A stretch of 64,000 nucleotides of DNA. It comes from Kribbella solani. GTDB lineage: Bacteria; Actinomycetota; Actinomycetes; Propionibacteriales; Kribbellaceae. The notes beneath the pieces were generated by a model. That model searched no databases and was not told the DNA's origin. It saw only the letters and a list, made by a program, of their open reading frames with translations. The DNA lies in NCBI RefSeq assembly GCF_014205295.1, contig NZ_JACHNF010000001.1, positions 2,542,001 to 2,606,000 of the forward strand, in the 5' to 3' direction. Below are positions 56,805-64,000 of the stretch, in pieces (position 1 is the stretch's first letter; each line of letters starts with the position of its first letter). The position numbers were made by a program, and so were the translations under genes.

Positions 56805-58655
56805 CTAGCCCAGCTTGGAGACGTCGCGGACCGCGCCCTTGTCGGCGCTGGTCGCCATCGCGGCGTACGCCCGCAGCGCCGCGCTGACCTTGCGATCCCG
56901 GTTCTTCGGCGCGTACACCCCGCCGAGCGCGGCCTCCCGCGCGGCCAGCTCCGGCTCCGGCACCAGCAGCTCGATCGACCGGTTCGGGATGTCGATCCGG
57001 ATCCGGTCGCCGTCCTGGACCAGCGCGATCGTGCCGCCGGACGCTGCCTCGGGCGACACGTGGCCGATCGACAGCCCCGATGTACCGCCGGAGAAGCGGC
57101 CGTCGGTGACCAGCGCGCAGACCTTGCCCAGGCCGCGGCCCTTCAGGAACGACGTCGGGTACAGCATCTCCTGCATCCCCGGCCCGCCCTTCGGACCCTC
57201 GTACCGGATCACGACCACGTCGCCGGGGGTAATCTGCTTGGCCAGGATCTTCTCGACGGCTTCGTCCTGCGACTCACACACCACCGCGGGGCCTTCGAAC
57301 GTCCAGATCGACTCGTCCACACCGGCCGTCTTCACGACACAGCCGTCGACGGCCAGGTTGCCCTTCAGTACGCCGAGACCGCCGTCCTTCGAGTACGCGT
57401 GCTCGAAGTCACGGATGCAGCCGCCGGCCGCGTCGGTGTCCAGCGTCTCCCAGCGCTCGGACTGCGAGAACGCCTGCGCGGACCGCTTGCAGCCCGGCGC
57501 CGCGTGCCACAGCTCGACCGCCTCCGGCGACGGCGAACCACCGCGCACGTCCCAGGTCTTCAGCCAGTCGTCGATCGAGTCGCTGTGCACGGTGTGGATG
57601 TTCTCGTTCAGCAGGCCGGCCCGGTGCAGCTCGCCCAGGATCGCGGGGATGCCGCCGGCCCGGTGCACGTCCTCCATGTAGTACGTGCCGCCAGGGGCCA
57701 CGTTCGGCGCGACCTTCGCCAGGCACGGCACCTTGCGGGAGACCGCGTTGATGTCGTCCAGGTCGAAGCCGACCTCGGCCTCCTGCGCGGCGGCCAGCAG
57801 GTGCAGGATCGTGTTGGTCGATCCGCCCATCGCGATGTCCAGCGCCATCGCGTTCCCGAACGCTTCCTTGGAGGCGATGTTCCGCGGCAGCACGGTCGCG
57901 TCGTCGTTGTCGTAGTACCGCTTGGTGATCTCGACGACGGTACGGCCGGCGTTCTCGTACAGCGCCTTCCGCGCGGTGTGGGTGGCCAGCACCGAACCGT
58001 TGCCGGGCAGCGACAGGCCGATCGCCTCGGTCAGGCAGTTCATCGAGTTCGCGGTGAACATGCCGGAACAGGAACCGCAGGTCGGGCAGGCGTTCTCCTC
58101 GATCCGCAGGATGTCGGCGTCGGAGACGTTCTCGTTCACGGCCTCGGACATCGCGTCGATCAGGTCGAGCTTGCGCACGGTCCCGTCCACCAGCGTCGCC
58201 CGGCCGGCCTCCATCGGGCCACCGGAGACGAACACGGTCGGGATGTTCAGCCGGAGCGCGGCGTTCAGCATGCCGGGCGTGATCTTGTCGCAGTTCGAGA
58301 TGCAGACCAGCGCGTCCGCGCAGTGCGCCTCGACCATGTACTCGACCGAGTCCGCGATCAGGTCCCGGGACGGGAGGCTGTAGAGCATGCCGCCGTGGCC
58401 CATCGCGATCCCGTCGTCGACGGCGATCGTGTTGAACTCACGGGCGATCCCGCCGGCCGCGTGGATCGCCTCGGACACGATCCGGCCGACCGGGGCGAGG
58501 TGGGTGTGCCCGGGGACGAACTCGGTGAAGCTGTTCGCTACCGCGATAATCGGCTTCCCGAAGTCCTCCCGGGCTACCCCGGAGGCCTGCATGAGCGCGC
58601 GGGCGCCCGCCATGTTGCGGCCGTGGGTGACAGTTCGGGACCTCAGAGCAGGCAC
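56805..58655 (-). CDS. ilvD: Dihydroxy-acid dehydratase
   Basis: 616 residues, identical in length to E. coli IlvD as I recall it. Fe-S cluster cysteines are Cys122 ([12 protein letters not shown]) and the [13 protein letters not shown] group (Cys190, Cys193, Cys196). Other motifs: [26 protein letters not shown] and [16 protein letters not shown]. Acts in valine, isoleucine and pantothenate synthesis. The GTG start has GAGGAG about 8 nt upstream. Single gene here; convergent with mazF. Confidence 0.97.
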   Translation of the reverse strand: MPALRSRTVTHGRNMAGARALMQASGVAREDFGKPIIAVANSFTEFVPGHTHLAPVGRIVSEAIHAAGGIAREFNTIAVDDGIAMGHGGMLYSLPSRDLIADSVEYMVEAHCADALVCISNCDKITPGMLNAALRLNIPTVFVSGGPMEAGRATLVDGTVRKLDLIDAMSEAVNENVSDADILRIEENACPTCGSCSGMFTANSMNCLTEAIGLSLPGNGSVLATHTARKALYENAGRTVVEITKRYYDNDDATVLPRNIASKEAFGNAMALDIAMGGSTNTILHLLAAAQEAEVGFDLDDINAVSRKVPCLAKVAPNVAPGGTYYMEDVHRAGGIPAILGELHRAGLLNENIHTVHSDSIDDWLKTWDVRGGSPSPEAVELWHAAPGCKRSAQAFSQSERWETLDTDAAGGCIRDFEHAYSKDGGLGVLKGNLAVDGCVVKTAGVDESIWTFEGPAVVCESQDEAVEKILAKQITPGDVVVIRYEGPKGGPGMQEMLYPTSFLKGRGLGKVCALVTDGRFSGGTSGLSIGHVSPEAASGGTIALVQDGDRIRIDIPNRSIELLVPEPELAAREAALGGVYAPKNRDRKVSAALRAYAAMATSADKGAVRDVSKLG

Positions 58656-58768
58656 GACTACATCTCCTCGCTAAGTTCTTACGTATCTCCCGATAGTGCC
58701 ACGCTCGTCCGGATGGCGGTATGTCGGTCCCGGATTCTGGAGCGGGTGTTTCTGTCCGTGGATCGCTC

Positions 58769-58774
58769 TAGCCT
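58769..58774 (+). promoter_or_regulatory. Putative -10 box of the AraC regulator gene
   Basis: TAGCCT ends 6 nt before the ATG at 58781. No SD is visible, so a leaderless message is likely. Confidence 0.45.
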
Positions 58775-58780
58775 GGTGGC

Positions 58781-59641
58781 ATGGTGGGCATGGAGCATCG
58801 GACGCGGCCGGTGCATCCTGCCCTGCGCCCGTACCTGCACGACCTGATCGGGTACGCGTACCCGGGTGCGGCGCCCGAGTTGCACCGTGGTCTGCCGTCG
58901 CGCTACCTCACGCTCGTGATCACTCTCGACGGCCCGCTCGGGGTGGCCTGGCCGGGCGGCCCGCTGCAGACGTACGACGCGGTGGTGGGCGGGCTGCGTT
59001 CGACCGCCGTGCATGTCGGCGCGACGCCGAGCCGCGCCGGGGTGCAGGTGTCGCTGACGCCCGCCGCCGCCCGTACGCTGCTGGGTCTGCCGCCGGGTGA
59101 GCTCGCGTCGCTGAACGTCGGGCTCGACGAGGTGCTCGGCCGGCCCGCGCGGGTGCTGACCGACCAGCTCCGGGAGGCGGGGAGCTGGGACGAGCGGATG
59201 GATCTGATCGAGCGTCTGTTCCTTGAACACCTGGCCCGCGAGCGCGCGCCGGGCGGCGTACGGCCGGAGGTCGGCTGGGCCTGGCGGCGATTGTGCGGGA
59301 CCGACGGGACGATCGGGGTGCAGGAGCTGGCCGCGGAGGTCGGGTGGAGCCGGCGGCATCTGACCGACCGGTTCACGTCGGAGTTCGGGCTCGCGCCGAA
59401 GGTGGCGGCGCGGGTGCTGCGGTTCGAGCGCGCCACCCGGCAGCTGCGGTTGCGGCCGCAAACCCGGCTGGGCGAGCTGTCGGCCGCGGCCGGGTATGCG
59501 GATCAGGCGCACCTGACCCGCGAGTTCCAGGCGATCGCGGGCTGTTCACCGCGGCAGTGGATGAGCGAGGAGCTCCCAAATCTTCAAGACTGCCCGCCGC
59601 CCGGAGCGGCAGAGTCGGAGGTATGGACAAGCAGAATGTGA
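58781..59641 (+). CDS. AraC-family transcriptional regulator
   Basis: 286 residues from ATG 58781; ATG 58790 is an alternative. N-terminal sensor half (HPALRPYLHDLIGYAYPGAA), then the C-terminal double HTH: GVQELAAEVGWSRRHLTDRF and LGELSAAAGYADQAHLTREF with the PRQW signature (CSPRQWMSEE). The VOC gene starts inside its 3' end, so the two are coupled and the VOC protein may be its target or co-functioning enzyme. Divergent from ilvD. Confidence 0.9.
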   Translation: MVGMEHRTRPVHPALRPYLHDLIGYAYPGAAPELHRGLPSRYLTLVITLDGPLGVAWPGGPLQTYDAVVGGLRSTAVHVGATPSRAGVQVSLTPAAARTLLGLPPGELASLNVGLDEVLGRPARVLTDQLREAGSWDERMDLIERLFLEHLARERAPGGVRPEVGWAWRRLCGTDGTIGVQELAAEVGWSRRHLTDRFTSEFGLAPKVAARVLRFERATRQLRLRPQTRLGELSAAAGYADQAHLTREFQAIAGCSPRQWMSEELPNLQDCPPPGAAESEVWTSRM

Positions 59642-60042
59642 TCGGAGTTTGGCCCACCTTGCACTACCGCGACGGGCAGGCGGCGCTGAAGTTCCTCACC
59701 GAGGGACTCGGCTTCACGCTGGTCGCGTCCTACCCGGGCGCCGCGGCCGGATCGATCGCGCACTCCGAGCTGGCCTGGGCGGCCGGCGGCGGCGGAATCA
59801 TGATGGGCTCGGCCGACGCCAAGACCGAGCCGGACGACTTCAGTGCGCTGGCCGGGCAGACGCAGTCGGTCTACTTGGTACACGACGATCCGGACGCGCT
59901 GTACGGCCGCGTGGTCGGCGCGGGCGCGGTCGTGGTGCGCGGTCTGGAAGACGCCGACTACGGCTCCCGCGGCTTCACCGTCCGCGATCCGGAGGGAAAC
60001 CTGTGGAGCATCGGCACGTACGCGGGTGAGCTCGGCAAGTAA
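59623..60042 (+). CDS. VOC/glyoxalase-like protein
   Basis: 139 residues from ATG 59623 ([20 protein letters not shown]), with GGAGG only 1 nt upstream, so the true start could instead be GTG 59638. Paired beta-alpha-beta-beta-beta motifs of the VOC fold: [20 protein letters not shown] and [20 protein letters not shown] with the metal-ligand Glu. Overlaps the AraC gene by 19 bp. The family includes fosfomycin and bleomycin resistance proteins, but specificity is not apparent. Confidence 0.82.
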   Translation: MDKQNVIGVWPTLHYRDGQAALKFLTEGLGFTLVASYPGAAAGSIAHSELAWAAGGGGIMMGSADAKTEPDDFSALAGQTQSVYLVHDDPDALYGRVVGAGAVVVRGLEDADYGSRGFTVRDPEGNLWSIGTYAGELGK

Positions 60043-60088
60043 TCCACAGGTTCGGGTGCGCGGGTCTGCATCGGTGCCGTGAGCTCAC

Positions 60089-60094
60089 TAGACT
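60089..60094 (+). promoter_or_regulatory. Putative -10 box of recQ
   Basis: TAGACT ends 7 nt before the GTG at 60102; no SD is present, so a leaderless mRNA is likely. Confidence 0.5.
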
Positions 60095-60101
60095 CGCCTG
60101 G

Positions 60102-61940
60102 GTGAGCGAGACAACCGAACTGCCCGATTCCGAAGCCCTTCAGGTCCTGCGGCGGGTGTTCGGCTACGACGCCTTTCGCGGCGAGCAGGCCGACATCATC
60201 GACACCGTGATCGCGGGCGGCGACGCGCTGGTGCTGATGCCGACCGGCGGCGGCAAGTCCTTGTGCTACCAGATCCCGTCGCTGGTTCGGTCCGGCGTCG
60301 GCGTGGTGATCTCGCCACTGATCGCGCTGATGCAGGACCAGGTCGACGCGCTCACCGCGCTCGGCGTCCGGGCCGGCTTCCTGAACTCGACCCAGGACTT
60401 CGAGCAGCGGCGCGAGGTCGAGCAGGCGTTCCTGGCCGGTGAGCTCGACCTGCTGTACCTGGCGCCGGAGCGGCTGCGCGTCGAAGGAACCGTGCGGCTG
60501 CTCGATCAGGGCAAGATCGCGCTGTTCGCGATCGACGAAGCGCACTGCGTGTCCCAGTGGGGCCACGACTTCCGGCCGGACTACCTGATGCTGTCGGAGT
60601 TGCACGAGCGCTGGCCGGACGTACCGCGGATCGCGTTGACCGCGACGGCGACCGAGGCGACGCATCAGGAGATCGCGACCCGGCTGAAGCTGGACGACGC
60701 GAAGCATTTCGTCGCCAGTTTCGACCGGCCCAACATCCAGTACCGGATCGTCCCGAAGGACAGTCCGCAGAAGCAGTTGCTCGACCTCTTGCGTACCGAA
60801 CACGCGGGCGACGCGGGCATTGTGTACTGCCTGTCCCGGAACAGTGTGGAGAAGACAGCCGCATTTCTGACCCAGAACGGGATCGAAGCAGTGCCGTACC
60901 ACGCCGGCCTGGACAGCCGGACCCGCGCGACGAACCAGTCGCGGTTCCTGCGTGAGGACGGGTTGGTGGTGGTCGCGACGATCGCGTTCGGGATGGGGAT
61001 CGACAAGCCCGACGTGCGGTTCGTCGCGCATCTCGACCTGCCGAAGTCCGTCGAGGGGTACTACCAGGAGACCGGTCGCGCCGGGCGGGACGGGCTGCCG
61101 TCGACCGCCTGGCTGGCGTACGGGCTGCAGGACGTGGTGCAGCAACGCAAGATGATCGACACGTCCGAGGGTGATCTCGCGCACCGGCGTCGGCTCAGCT
61201 CGCATCTGGACGCGATGCTCGCGTTGTGCGAGACCGTGCAGTGCCGGCGATCGCAACTCCTCGCGTACTTCGGTCAGCACGGCGACGCGTGCGGCAACTG
61301 TGACACCTGCCTGACCCCGCCGGAGTCGTGGGACGGCACGATCGCGGCCCAGAAGCTGCTGTCGACGGTGTACCGGCTGCAGCACGAGCGCGGGCAGAAG
61401 TTCGGCGCCGGACAGCTGATCGACATCCTGCTCGGCAAGGAAACCGAGAAGGTCAAACAGTTCCGGCACGAGCAGCTGACGGTGTTCGGGATCGGGACCG
61501 AGCTGAAGGACCCCGAGTGGCGGGGCGTGATCCGGCAACTGCTGGCGCTGCGGCTGCTCGCGGTCGAAGGTGACTACGGCACGCTGGTGCTGACCGACGA
61601 CAGCGCCGAGGTGCTCGGCCGGCGGCGCGAGGTGATGATGCGGCGCGAGCCGGAGCGGATCCGGTCCAGGTCGTCGGCCAAGTCGGGCGGCAAGAAGGCC
61701 GCGGTTGATTTGTCACCCGAGGCGGCGCCGGTGTTCGAGCGGTTGCGCGCGTGGCGGGCCGCGGCAGCGAAAGAGCAGGGCGTACCCGCGTACGTCATCT
61801 TCCACGACGCGACGCTGCGACAGATCGCTACCGACATGCCGTCCTCGCTGGCCGAGCTCGGCACGATCAGCGGCGTCGGCGAGAACAAGCTGGCCAAGTA
61901 CGGCGAAGGCGTACTGGAGGCTCTGGCAGCTGAGGAGTGA
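60102..61940 (+). CDS. recQ: ATP-dependent DNA helicase RecQ
   Basis: 612 residues from GTG 60102. Superfamily 2 motifs: [11 protein letters not shown] (47-57), the DEAH box in [20 protein letters not shown] (145-148), [18 protein letters not shown], and [13 protein letters not shown]. The RecQ C-terminal zinc domain has CGNCDTC, followed by a winged helix and a C-terminal HRDC-like domain ([20 protein letters not shown]). Unwinds 3'-5' in recombination and repair. The downstream RibD_C gene starts 7 bp later. Confidence 0.96.
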   Translation: MSETTELPDSEALQVLRRVFGYDAFRGEQADIIDTVIAGGDALVLMPTGGGKSLCYQIPSLVRSGVGVVISPLIALMQDQVDALTALGVRAGFLNSTQDFEQRREVEQAFLAGELDLLYLAPERLRVEGTVRLLDQGKIALFAIDEAHCVSQWGHDFRPDYLMLSELHERWPDVPRIALTATATEATHQEIATRLKLDDAKHFVASFDRPNIQYRIVPKDSPQKQLLDLLRTEHAGDAGIVYCLSRNSVEKTAAFLTQNGIEAVPYHAGLDSRTRATNQSRFLREDGLVVVATIAFGMGIDKPDVRFVAHLDLPKSVEGYYQETGRAGRDGLPSTAWLAYGLQDVVQQRKMIDTSEGDLAHRRRLSSHLDAMLALCETVQCRRSQLLAYFGQHGDACGNCDTCLTPPESWDGTIAAQKLLSTVYRLQHERGQKFGAGQLIDILLGKETEKVKQFRHEQLTVFGIGTELKDPEWRGVIRQLLALRLLAVEGDYGTLVLTDDSAEVLGRRREVMMRREPERIRSRSSAKSGGKKAAVDLSPEAAPVFERLRAWRAAAAKEQGVPAYVIFHDATLRQIATDMPSSLAELGTISGVGENKLAKYGEGVLEALAAEE

Positions 61941-61946
61941 AAGGTC

Positions 61947-62528
61947 ATGTCCGCTGCGGTGTTGTTGATGTCGATGTCCGTCGACGGGTACGTCGCGGGG
62001 CCGAACGACCGGCCGGGTAATCCCGGTGGCGACGACTTCATGCGACTGCACGAGTGGTACCAGGACGCGTCCGGCGCGGTGGGCCGGCCGGAAGGTGCTG
62101 CCGGGGCGATCTGGGACGAGTTGAATGCCACCGGGGCGGTCGTGGTCGGGCGGCGTACGGCGGAGCAGGTCAACTACTACGGCGGCGACCATCACGGCGT
62201 ACCGATCTTCGTCGTCAGCCATGCTCCGGCGCCGGATGCCGTTGCCGGGCACGAGAAGGTGCGGTTCGTGACCGATGTCGAGACCGCGATCGCGCAGGCG
62301 AAGGCGGTCGCCGGGGAGAAGGACGTGCTGGTCCACGGCGCGGTGACTGCCCGAAGTGCGTTGGCGGCGGGCGTACTGGACGAGTTGCAGATTGATCAGG
62401 TGCCGGTGTTGTTCGGTGGCGGCGTGCGGTTGTTCGAGGTGTTGCCGCGGCGGGTCGAGCTGGAGATCGTTCGAGTGATCGACACGCCGCGGGCAACACA
62501 CCTCCGCTACCGGATTCGCCAGAACTGA
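61947..62528 (+). CDS. Dihydrofolate reductase-like / RibD C-terminal-domain protein
   Basis: 193 residues. Starts VLLMSMSVDGYVAGPNDRPG, typical of the RibD_C/DHFR-like superfamily (MSVDG motif), with AVVVGRRTAEQVN, EKDVLVHGAVTARSALAAGV and DELQIDQVPVLFGGGVRLFE. GAGGAG is 10-15 nt upstream inside the recQ end. Probably a small NADPH-dependent oxidoreductase; the real substrate is unknown. Convergent with the next VOC gene. Confidence 0.85.
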   Translation: MSAAVLLMSMSVDGYVAGPNDRPGNPGGDDFMRLHEWYQDASGAVGRPEGAAGAIWDELNATGAVVVGRRTAEQVNYYGGDHHGVPIFVVSHAPAPDAVAGHEKVRFVTDVETAIAQAKAVAGEKDVLVHGAVTARSALAAGVLDELQIDQVPVLFGGGVRLFEVLPRRVELEIVRVIDTPRATHLRYRIRQN

Positions 62529-62562
62529 TCGGGGTCAGAACAGACCGGGCAGAACCGGTCGG

Positions 62563-62934
62563 TCAGAACTGGGAGACGTACAGGCGGTTCCCGTCGGGGT
62601 CGCGGAGGCTGAACATCGGCGGTACGCCGGGCCATTCGAGCAGCTCGGTGGTGGCTACGCCGGTGTTGCCGAAGTGCTCGTGGGCGGCTTTGGCGTCCGG
62701 GCTGCTGAAGCGGATGCCGGTGTCCACGCCGGCCGGGAGGTCGTCCTTCGCGGGCACCAGGGCGAGGTTCGTGGCTGAGTTGGGCGGCGCGACCACGAGC
62801 CAGCGACCGCCGAACCGCGGCAGCGGCGCATCCATCACCAGCTCGAAGCCGAGGGTTTCGGTGTAGAACTTCAGGGCCCGGTCCTGGTCGGTGACGGGGA
62901 TTCCGATGGTGCGGATCTCGGTCAGGTGGTTCAT
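62563..62934 (-). CDS. VOC/glyoxalase-like protein
   Basis: 123 residues with the pair of VOC modules: MNHLTEIRTIGIPVTDQDRA, ALKFYTETLGFELVMDAPLP and PPMFSLRDPDGNRLYVSQF. The conserved glutamate seen in many metal-binding members is replaced by NRLYV context at the C-terminus, so metal binding is uncertain. Lies 31 bp downstream of the XRE/MmyB-type regulator on the same strand and may be its target. Confidence 0.83.
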   Translation of the reverse strand: MNHLTEIRTIGIPVTDQDRALKFYTETLGFELVMDAPLPRFGGRWLVVAPPNSATNLALVPAKDDLPAGVDTGIRFSSPDAKAAHEHFGNTGVATTELLEWPGVPPMFSLRDPDGNRLYVSQF

Positions 62935-62965
62935 TGCCGTACTCCTTCGGGTGAGGTGCTTTCAC

Positions 62966-63871
62966 TCAGGAGGTAGCGGCTGGTTCGGGGATTTCGACAT
63001 CGCCCAGCCCGTACACGACGAGAAATTGATCCGGCTGGTCGAGTACGGCGAGCACCTCGTAGTCGACGGTGAGCCGGCCGAGTACTGGGTGGTTGAGGTA
63101 CTTCTCCCCCGACACGTGCCGCCGTACGTCCCGCCGCTGCCACCGCGCGGCGAACTCCGGACTGGTCGCCAAGAGGTCATCGACCAGCTCGCGGAACCCC
63201 GGATCATCCACCAGATGCCCCGCCGCCGCGCGCAGATGCGCAACGGTGTCGTCGGCAACCTCTTCCCAACGCGGAAAGATCTCCCGGGCCCGCGGATCGC
63301 AGAACACGTACCTTGCGTTGTTCGACCGCGCTGACGGGTGGCGTTCTTCGGTGGGCAGGCGGCCGGGGAACAAGCGCGGGGCGTACTCGTTCCACGCCAG
63401 CACGTCACCGATCCGGCCGAGCACGATCGCGGCCGTCGGCGGCCTGAGCATCTCCATCACTCGCAGCGCCGAACGTGACACCTGCTCGATCACAGCACCA
63501 TCGTCCCGAACCCCGGCAGACACCGCGGCCCCGGCAGGCACCGCTCCAGCGCCGGCAGGCACCGCTCCGGCCCCGGCAGGCACCGGTCCCGGCCAGGCGG
63601 CCAGCGCCCGCAGGTGCCGCTCTTCGTCGGCGGTGAGCCGGAGAACCCTGGCCAGCGCAGCCAGCACGCTCTCCGACGGATGCGGCGCACTCCCCTGCTC
63701 CAGCCGCGCGTAATACCCCGCGCTCACCCCCGCAAGCTCAGCAATCTCCTCCCGCCGCAACCCCGGCGTACGCCGCGGTGGCCCCGCGATCAGCCCCACA
63801 TCCCCCGGCGTCAACCGCCCGCGACGCTCCCGAAGGAACGCCCCCAACTCACCCCGAGCCGCCGACCCCAC
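62966..63871 (-). CDS. XRE-family regulator with MmyB-like ligand domain
   Basis: About 301 residues from GTG 63871; the adjacent GTG 63874 and an ATG at 63898 are also in frame. HTH near residues 30-65 carries the family sequence PGLRREEIAELAGVSAGYYA and YARLEQG. The C-terminal ligand domain contains VLGRIGDVLAWNEYAPRLFP, NNARYVFCDPRAREIFPRW and RRDVRRHVSGEKYLNHPVLG. Between them lies a 21-bp repeat. These regulators usually control an adjacent oxidoreductase; the VOC gene follows. Confidence 0.87.
   Translation of the reverse strand: MGSAARGELGAFLRERRGRLTPGDVGLIAGPPRRTPGLRREEIAELAGVSAGYYARLEQGSAPHPSESVLAALARVLRLTADEERHLRALAAWPGPVPAGAGAVPAGAGAVPAGAAVSAGVRDDGAVIEQVSRSALRVMEMLRPPTAAIVLGRIGDVLAWNEYAPRLFPGRLPTEERHPSARSNNARYVFCDPRAREIFPRWEEVADDTVAHLRAAAGHLVDDPGFRELVDDLLATSPEFAARWQRRDVRRHVSGEKYLNHPVLGRLTVDYEVLAVLDQPDQFLVVYGLGDVEIPEPAATS
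63534..63596. repeat. Three 21-bp tandem repeats inside the XRE regulator gene
   Basis: Copies start at 63534, 63555 and 63576 (plus strand GCAGGCACCG...), encoding VPAGAGA twice and a variant in the linker between the HTH and ligand domain. A partial degenerate copy lies near 63516. In frame, so copy-number change would only alter linker length. Confidence 0.8.
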
Positions 63872-64000
63872 CACACACCCCGTCCCAATCCAAACCATCC
63901 AAACCCAATCACCGTACCGAAGGACAGGAAGTGGTAGGAGCCGCGCCGACCCGTCACGCCTAAGCGCAGGTCGCTCGAGGCTGGTTCGCCCTACCACTAC
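63872..64000. other. Window end, no gene identified
   Basis: 129 bp upstream of the XRE regulator. A 9-bp inverted repeat AGTGGTAGG (63930-63938) and CCTACCACT (63990-63998) is present. No tRNA arms or start are convincing. Confidence 0.4.

Noticed and set aside
63931..64000. tRNA with a GTGGTAG/CTACCAC acceptor-like stem
   Set aside because: No proper T-arm, D-arm or anticodon arm fits between the stems; only the inverted repeat itself is real.

Overview
The window is chromosomal DNA of a very GC-rich actinomycete. The evidence is uniformly high-GC coding sequence, frequent GTG starts, many leaderless-type promoters, an actinobacterial infB with a very long Gly/Pro/Ala-rich N-terminus, RNase J, and a dapA-rnj pair. 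Gene order recalls Streptomyces and the Nocardioidaceae/Kribbella group; the Kribbella-like assignment is an inference from memory, not a database result. No integrase, transposase, rRNA, tRNA or CRISPR array was found.

The backbone lies on the minus strand. Read right to left it runs rimP-nusA-ylxR-infB-rbfA-truB (45.6-38.6 kb), ribF-rpsO-pnp-M16 protease (33.2-28.0 kb), dapB plus a small membrane protein (17.1-15.9 kb) and dapA-rnj (2.6-0 kb, rnj cut by the window edge). These genes drive translation initiation and ribosome maturation, RNA turnover and lysine/diaminopimelate synthesis, and are normally close together. Here three accessory blocks separate them.

Block A (2.7-15.8 kb) holds two small membrane-protein genes, argG behind a double ARG box, a 43-bp tandem repeat array, the paaABCDE phenylacetyl-CoA epoxidase operon with its operator, a DUF418 pseudogene, a GNAT, a secreted alpha/beta hydrolase and a large HTH-STAND-TPR regulator. 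Block B (17.1-28.0 kb) holds an oppABCDF-like peptide permease operon running into a PMT-like membrane protein and dapB, a collapsed mocR/MFS divergent pair in which both genes have lost their 5' halves, and an intact LysR/MFS divergent pair. Block C (33.2-38.6 kb) holds a secreted SGNH hydrolase, a class II-type sirtuin, a two-domain GNAT-like acyltransferase divergent from a cytochrome P450, and a luciferase-like monooxygenase.

Right of rimP are a lipoprotein/DUF4439 pair, a Tat-exported PhoX-type protein, the his operon hisD-hisC-hisB-hisH (hisA and hisF are absent here), a secreted 1101-residue subtilase, a LON-domain protein followed by a MazEF-type toxin-antitoxin pair, ilvD, an AraC regulator with a VOC protein, recQ, a RibD-C/DHFR-like protein, another VOC protein and an XRE/MmyB-type regulator.

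Many single genes and operon heads have a TANNNT-like -10 box ending 6-7 nt before the start codon, as expected for leaderless mRNAs. Most convergent gene pairs are separated by strong inverted repeats that could act as terminators.
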